From Mangrovimonas xylaniphaga (GTDB lineage Bacteria; Bacteroidota; Bacteroidia; Flavobacteriales; Flavobacteriaceae), in the NCBI RefSeq assembly GCF_001280435.1, contig NZ_LBIP01000013.1:1674001-1738000 (forward strand): a DNA stretch of 64,000 nucleotides, given 5' to 3'. The notes beneath the pieces are model-generated. The model did not search any database. It was not told where the DNA came from and was given only the letters and a program-made list of their open reading frames with translations. Made by a program: the position numbers and the translations under genes. Numbering within the stretch: position 1 is the first letter of the stretch; the number at the start of each line of letters is the position of its first letter. Positions 46,801 to 54,965 of this stretch are shown here, one piece after another.

Positions 46801-46884
46801 CGTTCCAGTAACATTGCCATTCTGGGAGAATGCCAATGTCGACACTAAAAGGAAAAGTGTCGTTGAAATAAGTTTTGAAATCAT
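43810..46884 (-). CDS. SusC/RagA-family TonB-dependent transporter
   Basis: An outer-membrane oligosaccharide importer of about 1024 residues. Signal peptide LVSTLAFSQ, CarboxypepD_reg-like domain, plug with VVIDGIQQTLADLN and KDAALAAIYGVKGGNG (a SusC hallmark), and the barrel ending in WAMGVNVKF. The frame reaches 46959, but I chose the ATG at 46882-46884 (MISKLISTTLFLLV), which starts a good signal peptide. First gene of the operon susC-susD-two binding proteins-GH16-GH3, reading toward laminarin or another beta-glucan. Confidence 0.93.
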   Translation of the reverse strand: MISKLISTTLFLLVSTLAFSQNGNVTGTVSDTDALPLPGVNIIIKNTSKGVTTDFDGNFLLENVPINSILVFSYVGYQTQEIVITESTTLNVILQVDTETLDEVVVVGYGTQKLSKVSGSVATVKEEAVEQLKPVRVEEALQSNAAGVNIISSGSPGAGPAIAIRGVVSNSGSSPLVVIDGIQQTLADLNSLNPSDVASISVLKDAALAAIYGVKGGNGVIVVTTKSGSKYGKTTFNFDSYYGVQEVTKTIDVLNASEYAAILNEASANAGEGIIFPDISQFGVGTNWQDEVLRTAPIETYNISAAGGGEKVDYYVSAGYLSQEGVVGGGDKSFFDRLTLANRLNADLSDKFKLLLNTNYTNIKGKGLAENSVNSVLANALNFDPTVPVYNENGDYSISNTITQEIVNPLAQIANTFNESNTNKLFGKIELQYDLLDNLKVTSRLGYTYVDIYNKNFSPFVFYGVGHNATNANPDLSPIVTVDAETGEETRTHNRVSESKTNYFNYTYELFANYNFMINENHNFETVLGMSLQRDKGENITANAQDIPFNSWTYADVSSATGDAESQTSSSWQYVKRNLSYFGRVNYDYKGKYLLSFTGRVDGSTVFGKNNKFGFFPSGSLGWVISNEDFYSSNTFDYLKIRGSYGTVGSDNIPNQFSRISTFPKYVFDGNIISGATLGTIPNEDVSWEKQIQINAGFDLRVFNNSLSLTADYYQKTTDDLLFDPTPSLYLGSITAPPANIGKSKTNGVDLSLGYNNSFSENFSFSTSVNFTTVSTNVEEVSNDSKFIWGSGYGIPYTNITRFEEGFTPWYFFGYQTDGIFQNQSEVDAHATQDGAQPGDIRYKDVNGDGVINDSDRTKIGDPFPDFTIGWNLSFNFKNIDFNVSTFASVGNDIYRAYERNLNYTNRFAATLDRWTGEGTSNSEPRVTFVDTNNNRRASDRYIEDGSYFRVKNIQLGYTLPQSVYDQTGLSSVRLYAQVKNAFTFTDYSGYDPEISAGSFSDTGIDRGTYPIPRIWAMGVNVKF

Positions 46885-47045
46885 AGAATTAGCTTTTAGT
46901 AAGGTAAACTTATTATAATACAGTGTGAAATCCTTAAAATAGACCACAACAAAAAACATACAATTTAAAAATGTTGGTGTTTTTATGAGAATATGACAAT
47001 AAAGTCCTTGTGTATAAAGGCTTTTAGGTAGAGTGTTTTTGTTGC

Positions 47046-47057
47046 GAAAACGTTTTC
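47046..47057. promoter_or_regulatory. Perfect palindrome upstream of the first susC, LacI-like operator candidate
   Basis: GAAAACGTTTTC is a perfect 12-bp palindrome with a central CG, the pattern of many LacI-family operators. It lies 162 bases upstream of the chosen susC start, in the 236-base gap before the regulator gene. No LacI-type gene occurs in this window. Confidence 0.45.
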
Positions 47058-47120
47058 TAGATGCTGAAAATCAGTCTGTGTAGTGGTAATGTATAGGTGA
47101 TTTTAAGCTTTGTATAGGCT

Positions 47121-49919
47121 CTATATTTCCAAAATGTAATTTGTTAAGCTAGCTTCGTGAGGTAAATCCATTTTTTTTCGAAGTCTGTAACGCTTTACTT
47201 CCACGCTTTTTGCAGAAATATTTAACAAGGGTGCAATTTCTTTGGATGAAAGGTTGAGCCTTAAATAAGCGCAAAGTTTTAAATCGTTAGGAGTAAGGGA
47301 TGGATGTTTGTCTTTGATCTTGTTTAAAAAGTCTTTGTCAGCATTGTTAAATGCTTCCTCGAAGAATTTCCAATCCTCCTTATTGTTGAGGTTTTTGTCA
47401 ATAATACGAATAACCGATTTAATGCTCTTGTCTTCTTTTGAATTTTTGAGTTCGTTTTTAATGCCATTCAAGAATTCGTTTTTCTTGATGAGGCTCATAG
47501 TGGAGATAGCCAATTCCCGATTTTTGTTTTCAATATCCTGCTGTAGCTTTTCATTTTGAAACTGCATGAGTTGCTGTTCATTTTCAAGCTCTTTCAATTC
47601 AAGTTCATGTTCCGCCTCTTTCAGCAGTTTGTGTTGTTGCTTTTTGTAGTAGTTCCTATAAACGTTATGAAGTAGTAAAGACAGTAAAATAAGACAAATA
47701 GCATAAAATCCCCAAGCTAAATTTGATAAATACCAAGGTCTGCCAATCGTAAATTTGTAGCTAGCTACATTATCCGTTAGTGTATCCCCTACCTTGCCTC
47801 TCACTTTAAAAATATATGTGCCATATGGTAGGTTTTTAAATAGTTCAGAGGAAGATTCACTCCATGGACTCCAATGATCATAGAAACCTTCTAATTGATA
47901 CTGGTATTCGGGCTTTAGGTATTTGTCAAATTCAGGGATACTAAAGGTGAATTCAAGGTTGTTCTGCTTGTTTTTGAATTCCCCTGTTTGTGTTTTGTCT
48001 GCAAAAAAGATATCTGAGTCTAAGGATTGGTTGCTTACCGTGTTTAAAGAAATTTCATATTGTTTTGTGGAAATTTTGTCTAGATCTAAAATGGTGTAGC
48101 CTGTTGATGACCCAAATAAGTAGTTGTTTTGGTTGATATAACTTATATTTTCATAGCCGGTCATTCCTTTTCTTAAGGTATTTGGAAAGGCAATTTTTGT
48201 GAGTTTGGGATGACCGCTGAAATTCCTCTCAGAAAGGAAACTAATATCTTCCTTTGAGAATCCCCAAAGGGTGTTGGTAAGTTTTTCAGAGATTAATTTT
48301 CCTGAAGTATAGGATTCTTCATCAAACATTTGGCTTAAAATGGTGTCTTTTATAAAGGTTTTATTTTCTGGGGTATACGCAAATATTCCCTTTTTATATG
48401 CATACAAAATCTCTCCGTTGTACTTAACGAGACTTGAATTGATGCCCTGTTCAATAGGAACTTTTTCGACGTTGAGAACTTTTGTGTAATCTTTGTCTGT
48501 GGTAATTTTATAAACCCCTTTGTACTCGTGATCCACAAAAAACTCATTGGTGCCCAAAACTTCAAAGAACTTAGTGGAATTGTTGAAACCTTCAATTTTA
48601 TTTTTAAAGGTCCATTCGCCATTTACTTTTTGGAGTACGTTGATGCCGTTATAATTTCCTTGAAATAATAAGTTGTTATGATTTGGGACAGGTTTAAGAT
48701 CCCAAGTACCATCGATAGGAATTTTTAAGGAGGCTTTGTAGCCTTCAACTATGAAGGTGCCAATGTTATGTCCGCAAAAGAGTGAGTTGTCATGGGTAAC
48801 CAAACACCAAACTTGACCTTTGGTACCTTCAACAAAAGTGAATTCCTCTGAAGAATTTAAAGGCTTTGCAAATAGTCCTTGGTTGGTGCCCAAATATAGC
48901 AGACCCTTAAAAATGGCCGAAGCATAAACAGTTCCTAAGGTGCCATTTTCGTCTTTGTAAATACGAAATGGAGAGGTAATATTTACGCAATTGATACCAT
49001 TGTCCAATCCTAGCCAGATATTCTGTTCCATATCCTCAAACATGGAAAGCACGGTGTTGTTGCTTAAGCCATTTTGCTGATTTATAATGTAATTGGCTTC
49101 TCCGTCTTTGGTTAAATGAATAATTCCTTTGGAAATGGTTCCAAGGGCAAAACTCCCATCCTGTAATTGAATGCTGCTATAGACACTTACTTTGGAGAGT
49201 AGGTCTTTAGCCGGAATATCCCATTGTTTGGTTGTCCCATTTTCTATAACATAAAAACCATTGTCTTGGGTTTCCGCTAAAAGCATATTTTTATGAAAAT
49301 AAACATTAACGACAACATTCTGGGTCATTACAGGATCGCCTGATAATACTTTTGATTGACCATTTTCAATCTTGCAAATTCCCAAACCAATGTCTTGGTA
49401 ATAAATGCTATTGTCTACTTTGTACATTTTGGTTACGGCTACCTTAGATTCAATTACATTGAATTCAGAAGTTGTCATGTCGTAAACATAAATCCTGTTA
49501 AGGGATTGAAAGAGAATCCAGTTGTCTATTGCTAGAATTTTCCAAAACTGTTCGTCCTCAATTAAAGGAGTGGAAAGGTCTTTAGAAAGTGATGTGTACT
49601 CCAAAGCTCCCAATGAATTTTTTTGCCAGTATCCAAACTCCATATAACAGCCAGTGTAAATCACATCGTTAATGACCTTTACTGAGCGAATCACTGTTTC
49701 GTTTGGAGAGGCATATAAACGCCATTTGGCACCATCAAACTCTAAAAGGCCTTTGTTATTGGCTACATAAATGGTTTTGTTGGAAGTTTGTGAAATGCCC
49801 CAGTTTTGGTTTTCTGCACCGTATTGTGTGGGAGTATAAATTTCAATGGGAGGCAGCTCTTGGCCTACCAAATTCAATATACAACAGAGTGCAAAAAGAG
49901 GGATGAGATATAATTTCAC
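47121..49919 (-). CDS. Beta-propeller/Y_Y_Y/LuxR-type sensor-regulator
   Basis: A one-protein sensor and regulator of about 933 residues. After a signal peptide (FALCCILNLVGQ) come propeller repeats (about 25-620; WGISQTSNKTIYVANNKGL, NIWLGLDNGINCV), a Y_Y_Y-type domain (about 640-720; YQYQLEGFYDHWSPWS), one membrane helix (AWGFYAICLILLSLLLH), a coiled coil and a C-terminal HTH (LRLNLSSKEIAPLLNISAKS). There is no in-frame ATG at the N-terminus: the frame opens at TTG 49949, while GTG 49917-49919 directly precedes KLYLIPLFALC and is preferred. It sits between the two polysaccharide loci on the same strand and probably controls one or both. Confidence 0.85.
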   Translation of the reverse strand: MKLYLIPLFALCCILNLVGQELPPIEIYTPTQYGAENQNWGISQTSNKTIYVANNKGLLEFDGAKWRLYASPNETVIRSVKVINDVIYTGCYMEFGYWQKNSLGALEYTSLSKDLSTPLIEDEQFWKILAIDNWILFQSLNRIYVYDMTTSEFNVIESKVAVTKMYKVDNSIYYQDIGLGICKIENGQSKVLSGDPVMTQNVVVNVYFHKNMLLAETQDNGFYVIENGTTKQWDIPAKDLLSKVSVYSSIQLQDGSFALGTISKGIIHLTKDGEANYIINQQNGLSNNTVLSMFEDMEQNIWLGLDNGINCVNITSPFRIYKDENGTLGTVYASAIFKGLLYLGTNQGLFAKPLNSSEEFTFVEGTKGQVWCLVTHDNSLFCGHNIGTFIVEGYKASLKIPIDGTWDLKPVPNHNNLLFQGNYNGINVLQKVNGEWTFKNKIEGFNNSTKFFEVLGTNEFFVDHEYKGVYKITTDKDYTKVLNVEKVPIEQGINSSLVKYNGEILYAYKKGIFAYTPENKTFIKDTILSQMFDEESYTSGKLISEKLTNTLWGFSKEDISFLSERNFSGHPKLTKIAFPNTLRKGMTGYENISYINQNNYLFGSSTGYTILDLDKISTKQYEISLNTVSNQSLDSDIFFADKTQTGEFKNKQNNLEFTFSIPEFDKYLKPEYQYQLEGFYDHWSPWSESSSELFKNLPYGTYIFKVRGKVGDTLTDNVASYKFTIGRPWYLSNLAWGFYAICLILLSLLLHNVYRNYYKKQQHKLLKEAEHELELKELENEQQLMQFQNEKLQQDIENKNRELAISTMSLIKKNEFLNGIKNELKNSKEDKSIKSVIRIIDKNLNNKEDWKFFEEAFNNADKDFLNKIKDKHPSLTPNDLKLCAYLRLNLSSKEIAPLLNISAKSVEVKRYRLRKKMDLPHEASLTNYILEI

Positions 49920-49988
49920 AATTGGCAATTCCTTGATGTTAATATACAATAATACAAATTAAATAATGTCGATTTTTAAGGAATCCAT

Positions 49989-50025
49989 AAAAAAAGCCAT
50001 ATCCTTTTGATAGTGATATGGCTTT
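49989..50025 (-). terminator. Terminator of the second polysaccharide operon
   Basis: On the minus strand AAGCCATATC and GATATGGCTT form a ten-base stem followed by a T-run, about 25 bases after the GH97 stop. Confidence 0.78.
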
Positions 50026-50049
50026 CAAATTAACATTTAAACAAATGAA

Positions 50050-52071
50050 CTACTCGGTAACTGGGGTGAACCTAATGGCGGTTCCTCCACCAGCAGCCCA
50101 GTTCAATTCTAAAGTGGGGTTTCGGTCCACTGTTTTAGTAGTTATGTTAATTGGGTAGGGATTACTTTTGTAATTGGCGCCTTCGCCGTCCTCATAAATT
50201 TGAGCTGTATAAGAAGTGTTTTCATCTAAAAAGGTCAAGGGAACCTGTAGTTGGCGAGCGTCCGCATTGGTAATGGCTCCTAAATACCAATCTAGGCTAT
50301 TCCAATCCTTGCGAGCCATAGTGACGTACTTGCCAATTTCGGCATTTGGCACCACAGTTTCTGACCAAATTTCAGGGATGTCCTTTATAAATTGAAACGC
50401 TGGTTTGCCTTCGTAATTTTCCGGTAGGTCTGATGCCATTTGCAGCGGGCTGAACATAGTAACGTACAAAGCCAATTGTTTTGCAAGGGTAGTTGGTACC
50501 ATGGCTTTGTTTGGAGTTTCGTAACTGAAGTCGAAGTTTCCGGGAGTAAAGTCCATGGGGCCGGATAACATTCTTGTGAATGGTAGAATGGTGGTGTGCT
50601 CCGGAGGATTGCCTCCATCAGAAGACCAAGCATTGTACTCTTGGCCTCTTCCGCCTTCTTGGGTCATCAAGTTGGGGTAGGTGCGTTGTAACCCCGTGCC
50701 TTTGACAGGTTCATGGTTGTCGATCATGATATGGTATTTGGCAGCGGTTTCAATTACTTTTCGGTAGTGACGCACGCCATACTGGCCATCGTGCCATTCC
50801 TTCTTATCCAAATATTTGTTGACATAACCTGTTTTTACCGCATTCACACCAATCCTGTTGTAAAGTTTGAAGGCGTCCTCCAATTGGTCTTCATAATGTT
50901 TGGCAGCTCCTGCGGTTTCGTGGTGCCCAATCAAGCGCACATTGTTCATGGCTGCATATTCACCTATGGCTTCAATATCAAAGTCGGGGTAAGGCTGTGT
51001 AAAGCTGAATGCTCTTCCATCGGCAGTCCAGTCGCCATCCCAGCCTACATTCCAACCTTCCACTAAAACGCCATCCAAACTATGCTTCGCAGCAAAGTCG
51101 ATGTATTTTTTAGTATTTTCGGTGGTGGCACCGTGCTTGTCTCCTTGTCCCCAAGAATATTTATCCAAATGCATTCCCCACCAAATGCCAATATATTTGG
51201 AAGGTTTGATCCAAGACAAATCCTCAATTTTAGAAGGTTCGTTAAGGTTGAGCATTAAAGTTGACGTTACCAAATCGCCAGGTTGATCGCCAATAATTAA
51301 GGTTCTCCATGGCGTTTCAAAAGGAGTTTGGGCGTAGACTTTTACACCATTGGCCCAAGGCACCAAATCACTTTCATATTGATTGTCTTTGGATTTCACT
51401 AAGGTCATCGAAGCAAAGTCTGTTAAGTTAGCTTCGTGAAGTGCCAAATACAGTCCGTCCTTGGTTTCGAATGTTGCAGGGGTGTTGATAGTATCAGTGG
51501 TGTTCATGGGGCTTTTTTTATACAGACTTTCGTAGTAGCTGTTTTCTGCATGAACAGGAATCCACCATACATCATAGTTTTGTGGAAAGGTAAACTGAGT
51601 CAATTCGTTTGAGATTTTTACACTGTCCATATGTTCTTGCTTTGGAAAGGCATATCTAAACCCAAGTCCATTATCAAACAAACGGAATTTTAAGTCCATC
51701 AAACGTTGCTCTCCATCAGTTTCTTTAAGGTGTACCACCAATTCGTTGTGATGATCCCTTATGGTTTTAAATTCACCCCAAGGTTGCTCCCAAGAGGTGT
51801 CGGTGTTATGCTCTTCACTGCCTATGACTTCAAAACCATCGGTCATGTCTTTTAGGTCTTCAAATTCAAATCCCAATAAGGAAGGCTCCAAAACAGAGGC
51901 TCCGTTATGAGATACCTTGTATTGTGGCGCTCCTGATTCGGTGAGGCTAAACTCTAATGTGGTTGTTTGGTCTGGAGAGCTAAGCTTGTAGGTTGGTTGC
52001 TCTTTGGCGCAGGACACAATGAGCGCGCAGCTGCAGAGGGTGAGGCCAAATGTATAGAGGTAATTTTTCAT
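50050..52071 (-). CDS. GH97 glycosidase (SusB-like alpha-glucosidase)
   Basis: A 673-residue lipoprotein (lipobox ALIVSCAKEQ) of the GH97 family, which removes alpha-linked glucose or galactose from oligosaccharides. N-terminal beta-sandwich with NSYYESLYKKSPMN, a barrel with GVNAVKTGYVNKYLD, the acidic DNHEPVKGTGLQRTYPN and QEGGRGQEYNAW, and LPENYEGKPAFQF near the C-terminus. The glutamates in those motifs are compatible with the inverting, SusB-like group, but I cannot settle mechanism by eye. Last gene of the second locus, 21 bases after the GH71/99-like gene. Confidence 0.9.
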   Translation of the reverse strand: MKNYLYTFGLTLCSCALIVSCAKEQPTYKLSSPDQTTTLEFSLTESGAPQYKVSHNGASVLEPSLLGFEFEDLKDMTDGFEVIGSEEHNTDTSWEQPWGEFKTIRDHHNELVVHLKETDGEQRLMDLKFRLFDNGLGFRYAFPKQEHMDSVKISNELTQFTFPQNYDVWWIPVHAENSYYESLYKKSPMNTTDTINTPATFETKDGLYLALHEANLTDFASMTLVKSKDNQYESDLVPWANGVKVYAQTPFETPWRTLIIGDQPGDLVTSTLMLNLNEPSKIEDLSWIKPSKYIGIWWGMHLDKYSWGQGDKHGATTENTKKYIDFAAKHSLDGVLVEGWNVGWDGDWTADGRAFSFTQPYPDFDIEAIGEYAAMNNVRLIGHHETAGAAKHYEDQLEDAFKLYNRIGVNAVKTGYVNKYLDKKEWHDGQYGVRHYRKVIETAAKYHIMIDNHEPVKGTGLQRTYPNLMTQEGGRGQEYNAWSSDGGNPPEHTTILPFTRMLSGPMDFTPGNFDFSYETPNKAMVPTTLAKQLALYVTMFSPLQMASDLPENYEGKPAFQFIKDIPEIWSETVVPNAEIGKYVTMARKDWNSLDWYLGAITNADARQLQVPLTFLDENTSYTAQIYEDGEGANYKSNPYPINITTKTVDRNPTLELNWAAGGGTAIRFTPVTE

Positions 52072-52092
52072 GGTGATATATTGAGTGGTTAT

Positions 52093-53349
52093 TTAGTCTT
52101 CAATTGCCTGTAGCAGTGCAAGGGCATCATCCACCTGCAAAGCCACGAAATAATAGAATACTTGATCCAATTGTTTTTGTATGTTGGTATTGTTGGCATG
52201 CGCCTTTCTAAGGGTATACAGCTGATATATGCTGCTGAATACATTAGGAAGGTTTTGAACCTCTGCAAAGGATTTTATGCTTTCCAAAGAACTGTATCCA
52301 AATTCCTGAGTGGGTTCCAGCATGGTGCCTTCTCCAAAATCGTTCCAAGTTATTAACTGCAAATATTCAGCATTAGAGCCAGTAGCTAAAGATAAGGTTT
52401 CAGTTAAGGTTGCTCCACTATTATGATCTATGCTCCAACCGATGCCTGCTTCGGCACCGCCTTCTTCGTAAAAATCGTCAAAGCCGGGGTAGGCGCTTCC
52501 GAAGGCTAAGTCAAGATTTGGGAATTGGTTGTTGTAAAAATTGGTGAGATGGGTATTGTCTTCATATACCCAAGAAAACTCGCCTTGGGCATTATCGCCA
52601 GCCTCTGCCGATTCATACCACAGCGTCAAAAAGCTAGGTTTAGGGCTCAAAACACTAAAGGTTTCTGTCCATTGTTCTGGAGTCGTCAAGGTAATGGGGC
52701 CAAAATTGAGCAACAGGGGTTTGTTGTTTATTTGAATGTAGGCATTGTCGTTAAAGTAGTTACTTTGCATATAACTCATATCCGACTTGGCAGCGCTCTC
52801 TATAGTTGGTGCCATTCCTTGGTCTACAATAGCTTGTAAAAAGCGGTCTTCATACACTATGGCGTAGCCAATGCCTACTTCATCCAAAACATCTATTAGG
52901 GCTTCGGTGTTGTCGCGAATCATCCTGTAGTCATTTACATCATATCGACCATACCAATCTATTAAAACGCCATCAATACCGGCATACTTCATCAATAGCA
53001 AATGGTATTCTATGACATCTTTATCACCTGAGTGGTAAGGACCAATCAACGGATAGAAATGCGAGGCAATTTCCCGTTTTCCTGTCCCATCCACATTGTT
53101 TGGGTTTTTGTTGGCCATGGTCCAATGGTAGCCCCATTGGTTATTGCCGCTGCTCTCGTTGGTCTCAAACCAAGGCATATAATGCATGTACACTTTGGTG
53201 CTATTGATTTTGCTAACAGCTACGGGATCTAGTACTTCTACTTCTGGGGTAGGATCAGGATTATCGCTTCCGCCATCGTCGGAACCACAGCCCAAAATGG
53301 ACACGAAGAGCATTGCGCAAACTGTTTTTAAACTTTTGGAAGTTATCAT
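52093..53349 (-). CDS. GH71/GH99-like glycosidase lipoprotein
   Basis: A 418-residue lipoprotein (lipobox VSILGCGSDD). The sequence has the look of the GH71/GH99 clan: KVYMHYMPWFET near the start, GIDGVLIDWYGRYDV and YAIVYEDRF as barrel strands, then WNDFGEGTMLEPT. GH71 enzymes cut alpha-1,3-glucan, GH99 endo-acting on mannose-containing glycans; which applies here is open. It follows susD in the second locus and precedes GH97, so an alpha-linked glycan is likely. Family call moderate. Confidence 0.7.
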   Translation of the reverse strand: MITSKSLKTVCAMLFVSILGCGSDDGGSDNPDPTPEVEVLDPVAVSKINSTKVYMHYMPWFETNESSGNNQWGYHWTMANKNPNNVDGTGKREIASHFYPLIGPYHSGDKDVIEYHLLLMKYAGIDGVLIDWYGRYDVNDYRMIRDNTEALIDVLDEVGIGYAIVYEDRFLQAIVDQGMAPTIESAAKSDMSYMQSNYFNDNAYIQINNKPLLLNFGPITLTTPEQWTETFSVLSPKPSFLTLWYESAEAGDNAQGEFSWVYEDNTHLTNFYNNQFPNLDLAFGSAYPGFDDFYEEGGAEAGIGWSIDHNSGATLTETLSLATGSNAEYLQLITWNDFGEGTMLEPTQEFGYSSLESIKSFAEVQNLPNVFSSIYQLYTLRKAHANNTNIQKQLDQVFYYFVALQVDDALALLQAIED

Positions 53350-53427
53350 TGTTATAAAATTAATCGATAAAGAGTTGACCTCCTAAGAACTAATTCAAAT
53401 ATCTTAGAAGGCCAACATGAAAACAAC

Positions 53428-54942
53428 TTAATACCCTGGGTTTTGAGTTAGATTAGTATTGGTACTGAGTACCGTTGCAGGTATTGGGAAAATGGCTCTA
53501 TAAGGCTCGGTGGATCCTTTTTCCCACCAAGGCTCAAAGAACGTTCCAAAACGGATGGTATCTGTACGTCGTTTTCCTTCAAATATAAATTCTCTTAAAC
53601 TCTCTTGGTTGATGAACTGTAGGTCGATCATGTCTGGCATGTCTGTACCTGCTCTTTCGGTAATTTGGGTCAAGAACGGTATGGCACCATCTGGATTCCC
53701 TAAACGCACATAACATTCGGCTTGCATTATCAGGATTTCGGCATAGCGAATGATTACCAAATCATGGTCGCGTTCCCACTGCTCCCCGGCTTTGGTTTCG
53801 TATTTAAACAGGCGGCCTCCTTCATTTTCCTGTGCATCTGCAAGACTGCTGATCTCTTCTGTATAGGTTAATGGCGATCCGTTGTCCATCATAATTACCG
53901 AGTTGGTTGCTACGTTGATTTGATCCCCAATAAGGATGGCATCTATTCGCATATCATTTTCAGCAAAAGAAGAATATACTCCCGGTTGGGCCGACATTCC
54001 GTTGGCAGACCAAGGAAAATCATTTCCTGAAGCCGAAACCGTTAAACGGTGCAAATAGTGTAGGGACATGGAGTTCATGTAGTTGCCGATAGTTCCTGCA
54101 TCATTGTCATAAGGAATGGCGAAAATGGTTTCACTGGAGTTTTCATTTTCTGTCAAGAAATTGGCGAAATAATCAGGTTCCAAAGTGTATCCAGAGATGT
54201 TTTGGCACATGTTGATGCAGTCCTGCCATCTTGGAGTTCCTACAAAAGCTTCGGAGTTTAAATACAACCTTGCTAATAGGGCATAAGCTACATTTTTAGT
54301 GAATTTAGAATACACAATTTCCGATTTCAGATAAGGTAAGGATTCTAACAATTCAGCCTCTACAAAGTTGTATACTTCCTGACGTGATGAGTTGGAAGGT
54401 AAGCCCGTATCTTCAAAGTCGGTTACAATTGGCACATTTCCAAACATGTCCAACAACATGTAGTAGTAATAGGCTCTCACCGATCTCAATTCGGCATAGA
54501 TAGGGGTCTTTTCAGCTTCCGTCAAACCAGATTGGTCTACTTGATAGATGATGGAATTCACCTTAGCAATTCCTGCATAGCAATAGCGCCATGCCGAAAG
54601 GATGATGCCGTCCTCTGCCAACCATGTGTGGTTTTGGGCGCGTTGGTACACCCCGCCATCGTACCAGTTGGTTCCTCGGGTTGGGATGGTAGCCTCGTCT
54701 GACACTACTTCGTTAAGAAAGAATACAAACTCACTGCCAGGGAAGGCATTGGAGATTTCGTCGCTAAAGCCTCTTAGGGACGAATAGGCGCCCCCAACAA
54801 GGGCATCTATTTCATCTGGGGTGGTCCCAAAGTTGTTGTCTTCTACGCGGTCGTACAGATCCTCGTCCAAATCGGTACAGGATACCGTCACAAACAAACT
54901 GCTTAGTAGTACTGCAAATATTTTAAATTTCATTGTCTTCAT
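53428..54942 (-). CDS. SusD-like glycan-binding lipoprotein, second locus
   Basis: A 504-residue lipoprotein (lipobox LFVTVSCTDLDEDLYD, a common SusD start). It has the SusD helix motif SVRAYYYYMLLDMFGNVPI and ends in LSTNTNLTQNPGY. It follows its SusC partner by 23 bases. Two ATG starts nine bases apart exist (54942, 54933). Confidence 0.93.
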   Translation of the reverse strand: MKTMKFKIFAVLLSSLFVTVSCTDLDEDLYDRVEDNNFGTTPDEIDALVGGAYSSLRGFSDEISNAFPGSEFVFFLNEVVSDEATIPTRGTNWYDGGVYQRAQNHTWLAEDGIILSAWRYCYAGIAKVNSIIYQVDQSGLTEAEKTPIYAELRSVRAYYYYMLLDMFGNVPIVTDFEDTGLPSNSSRQEVYNFVEAELLESLPYLKSEIVYSKFTKNVAYALLARLYLNSEAFVGTPRWQDCINMCQNISGYTLEPDYFANFLTENENSSETIFAIPYDNDAGTIGNYMNSMSLHYLHRLTVSASGNDFPWSANGMSAQPGVYSSFAENDMRIDAILIGDQINVATNSVIMMDNGSPLTYTEEISSLADAQENEGGRLFKYETKAGEQWERDHDLVIIRYAEILIMQAECYVRLGNPDGAIPFLTQITERAGTDMPDMIDLQFINQESLREFIFEGKRRTDTIRFGTFFEPWWEKGSTEPYRAIFPIPATVLSTNTNLTQNPGY

Positions 54943-54965
54943 ATTTTCTAATTACTATCGCTCTA

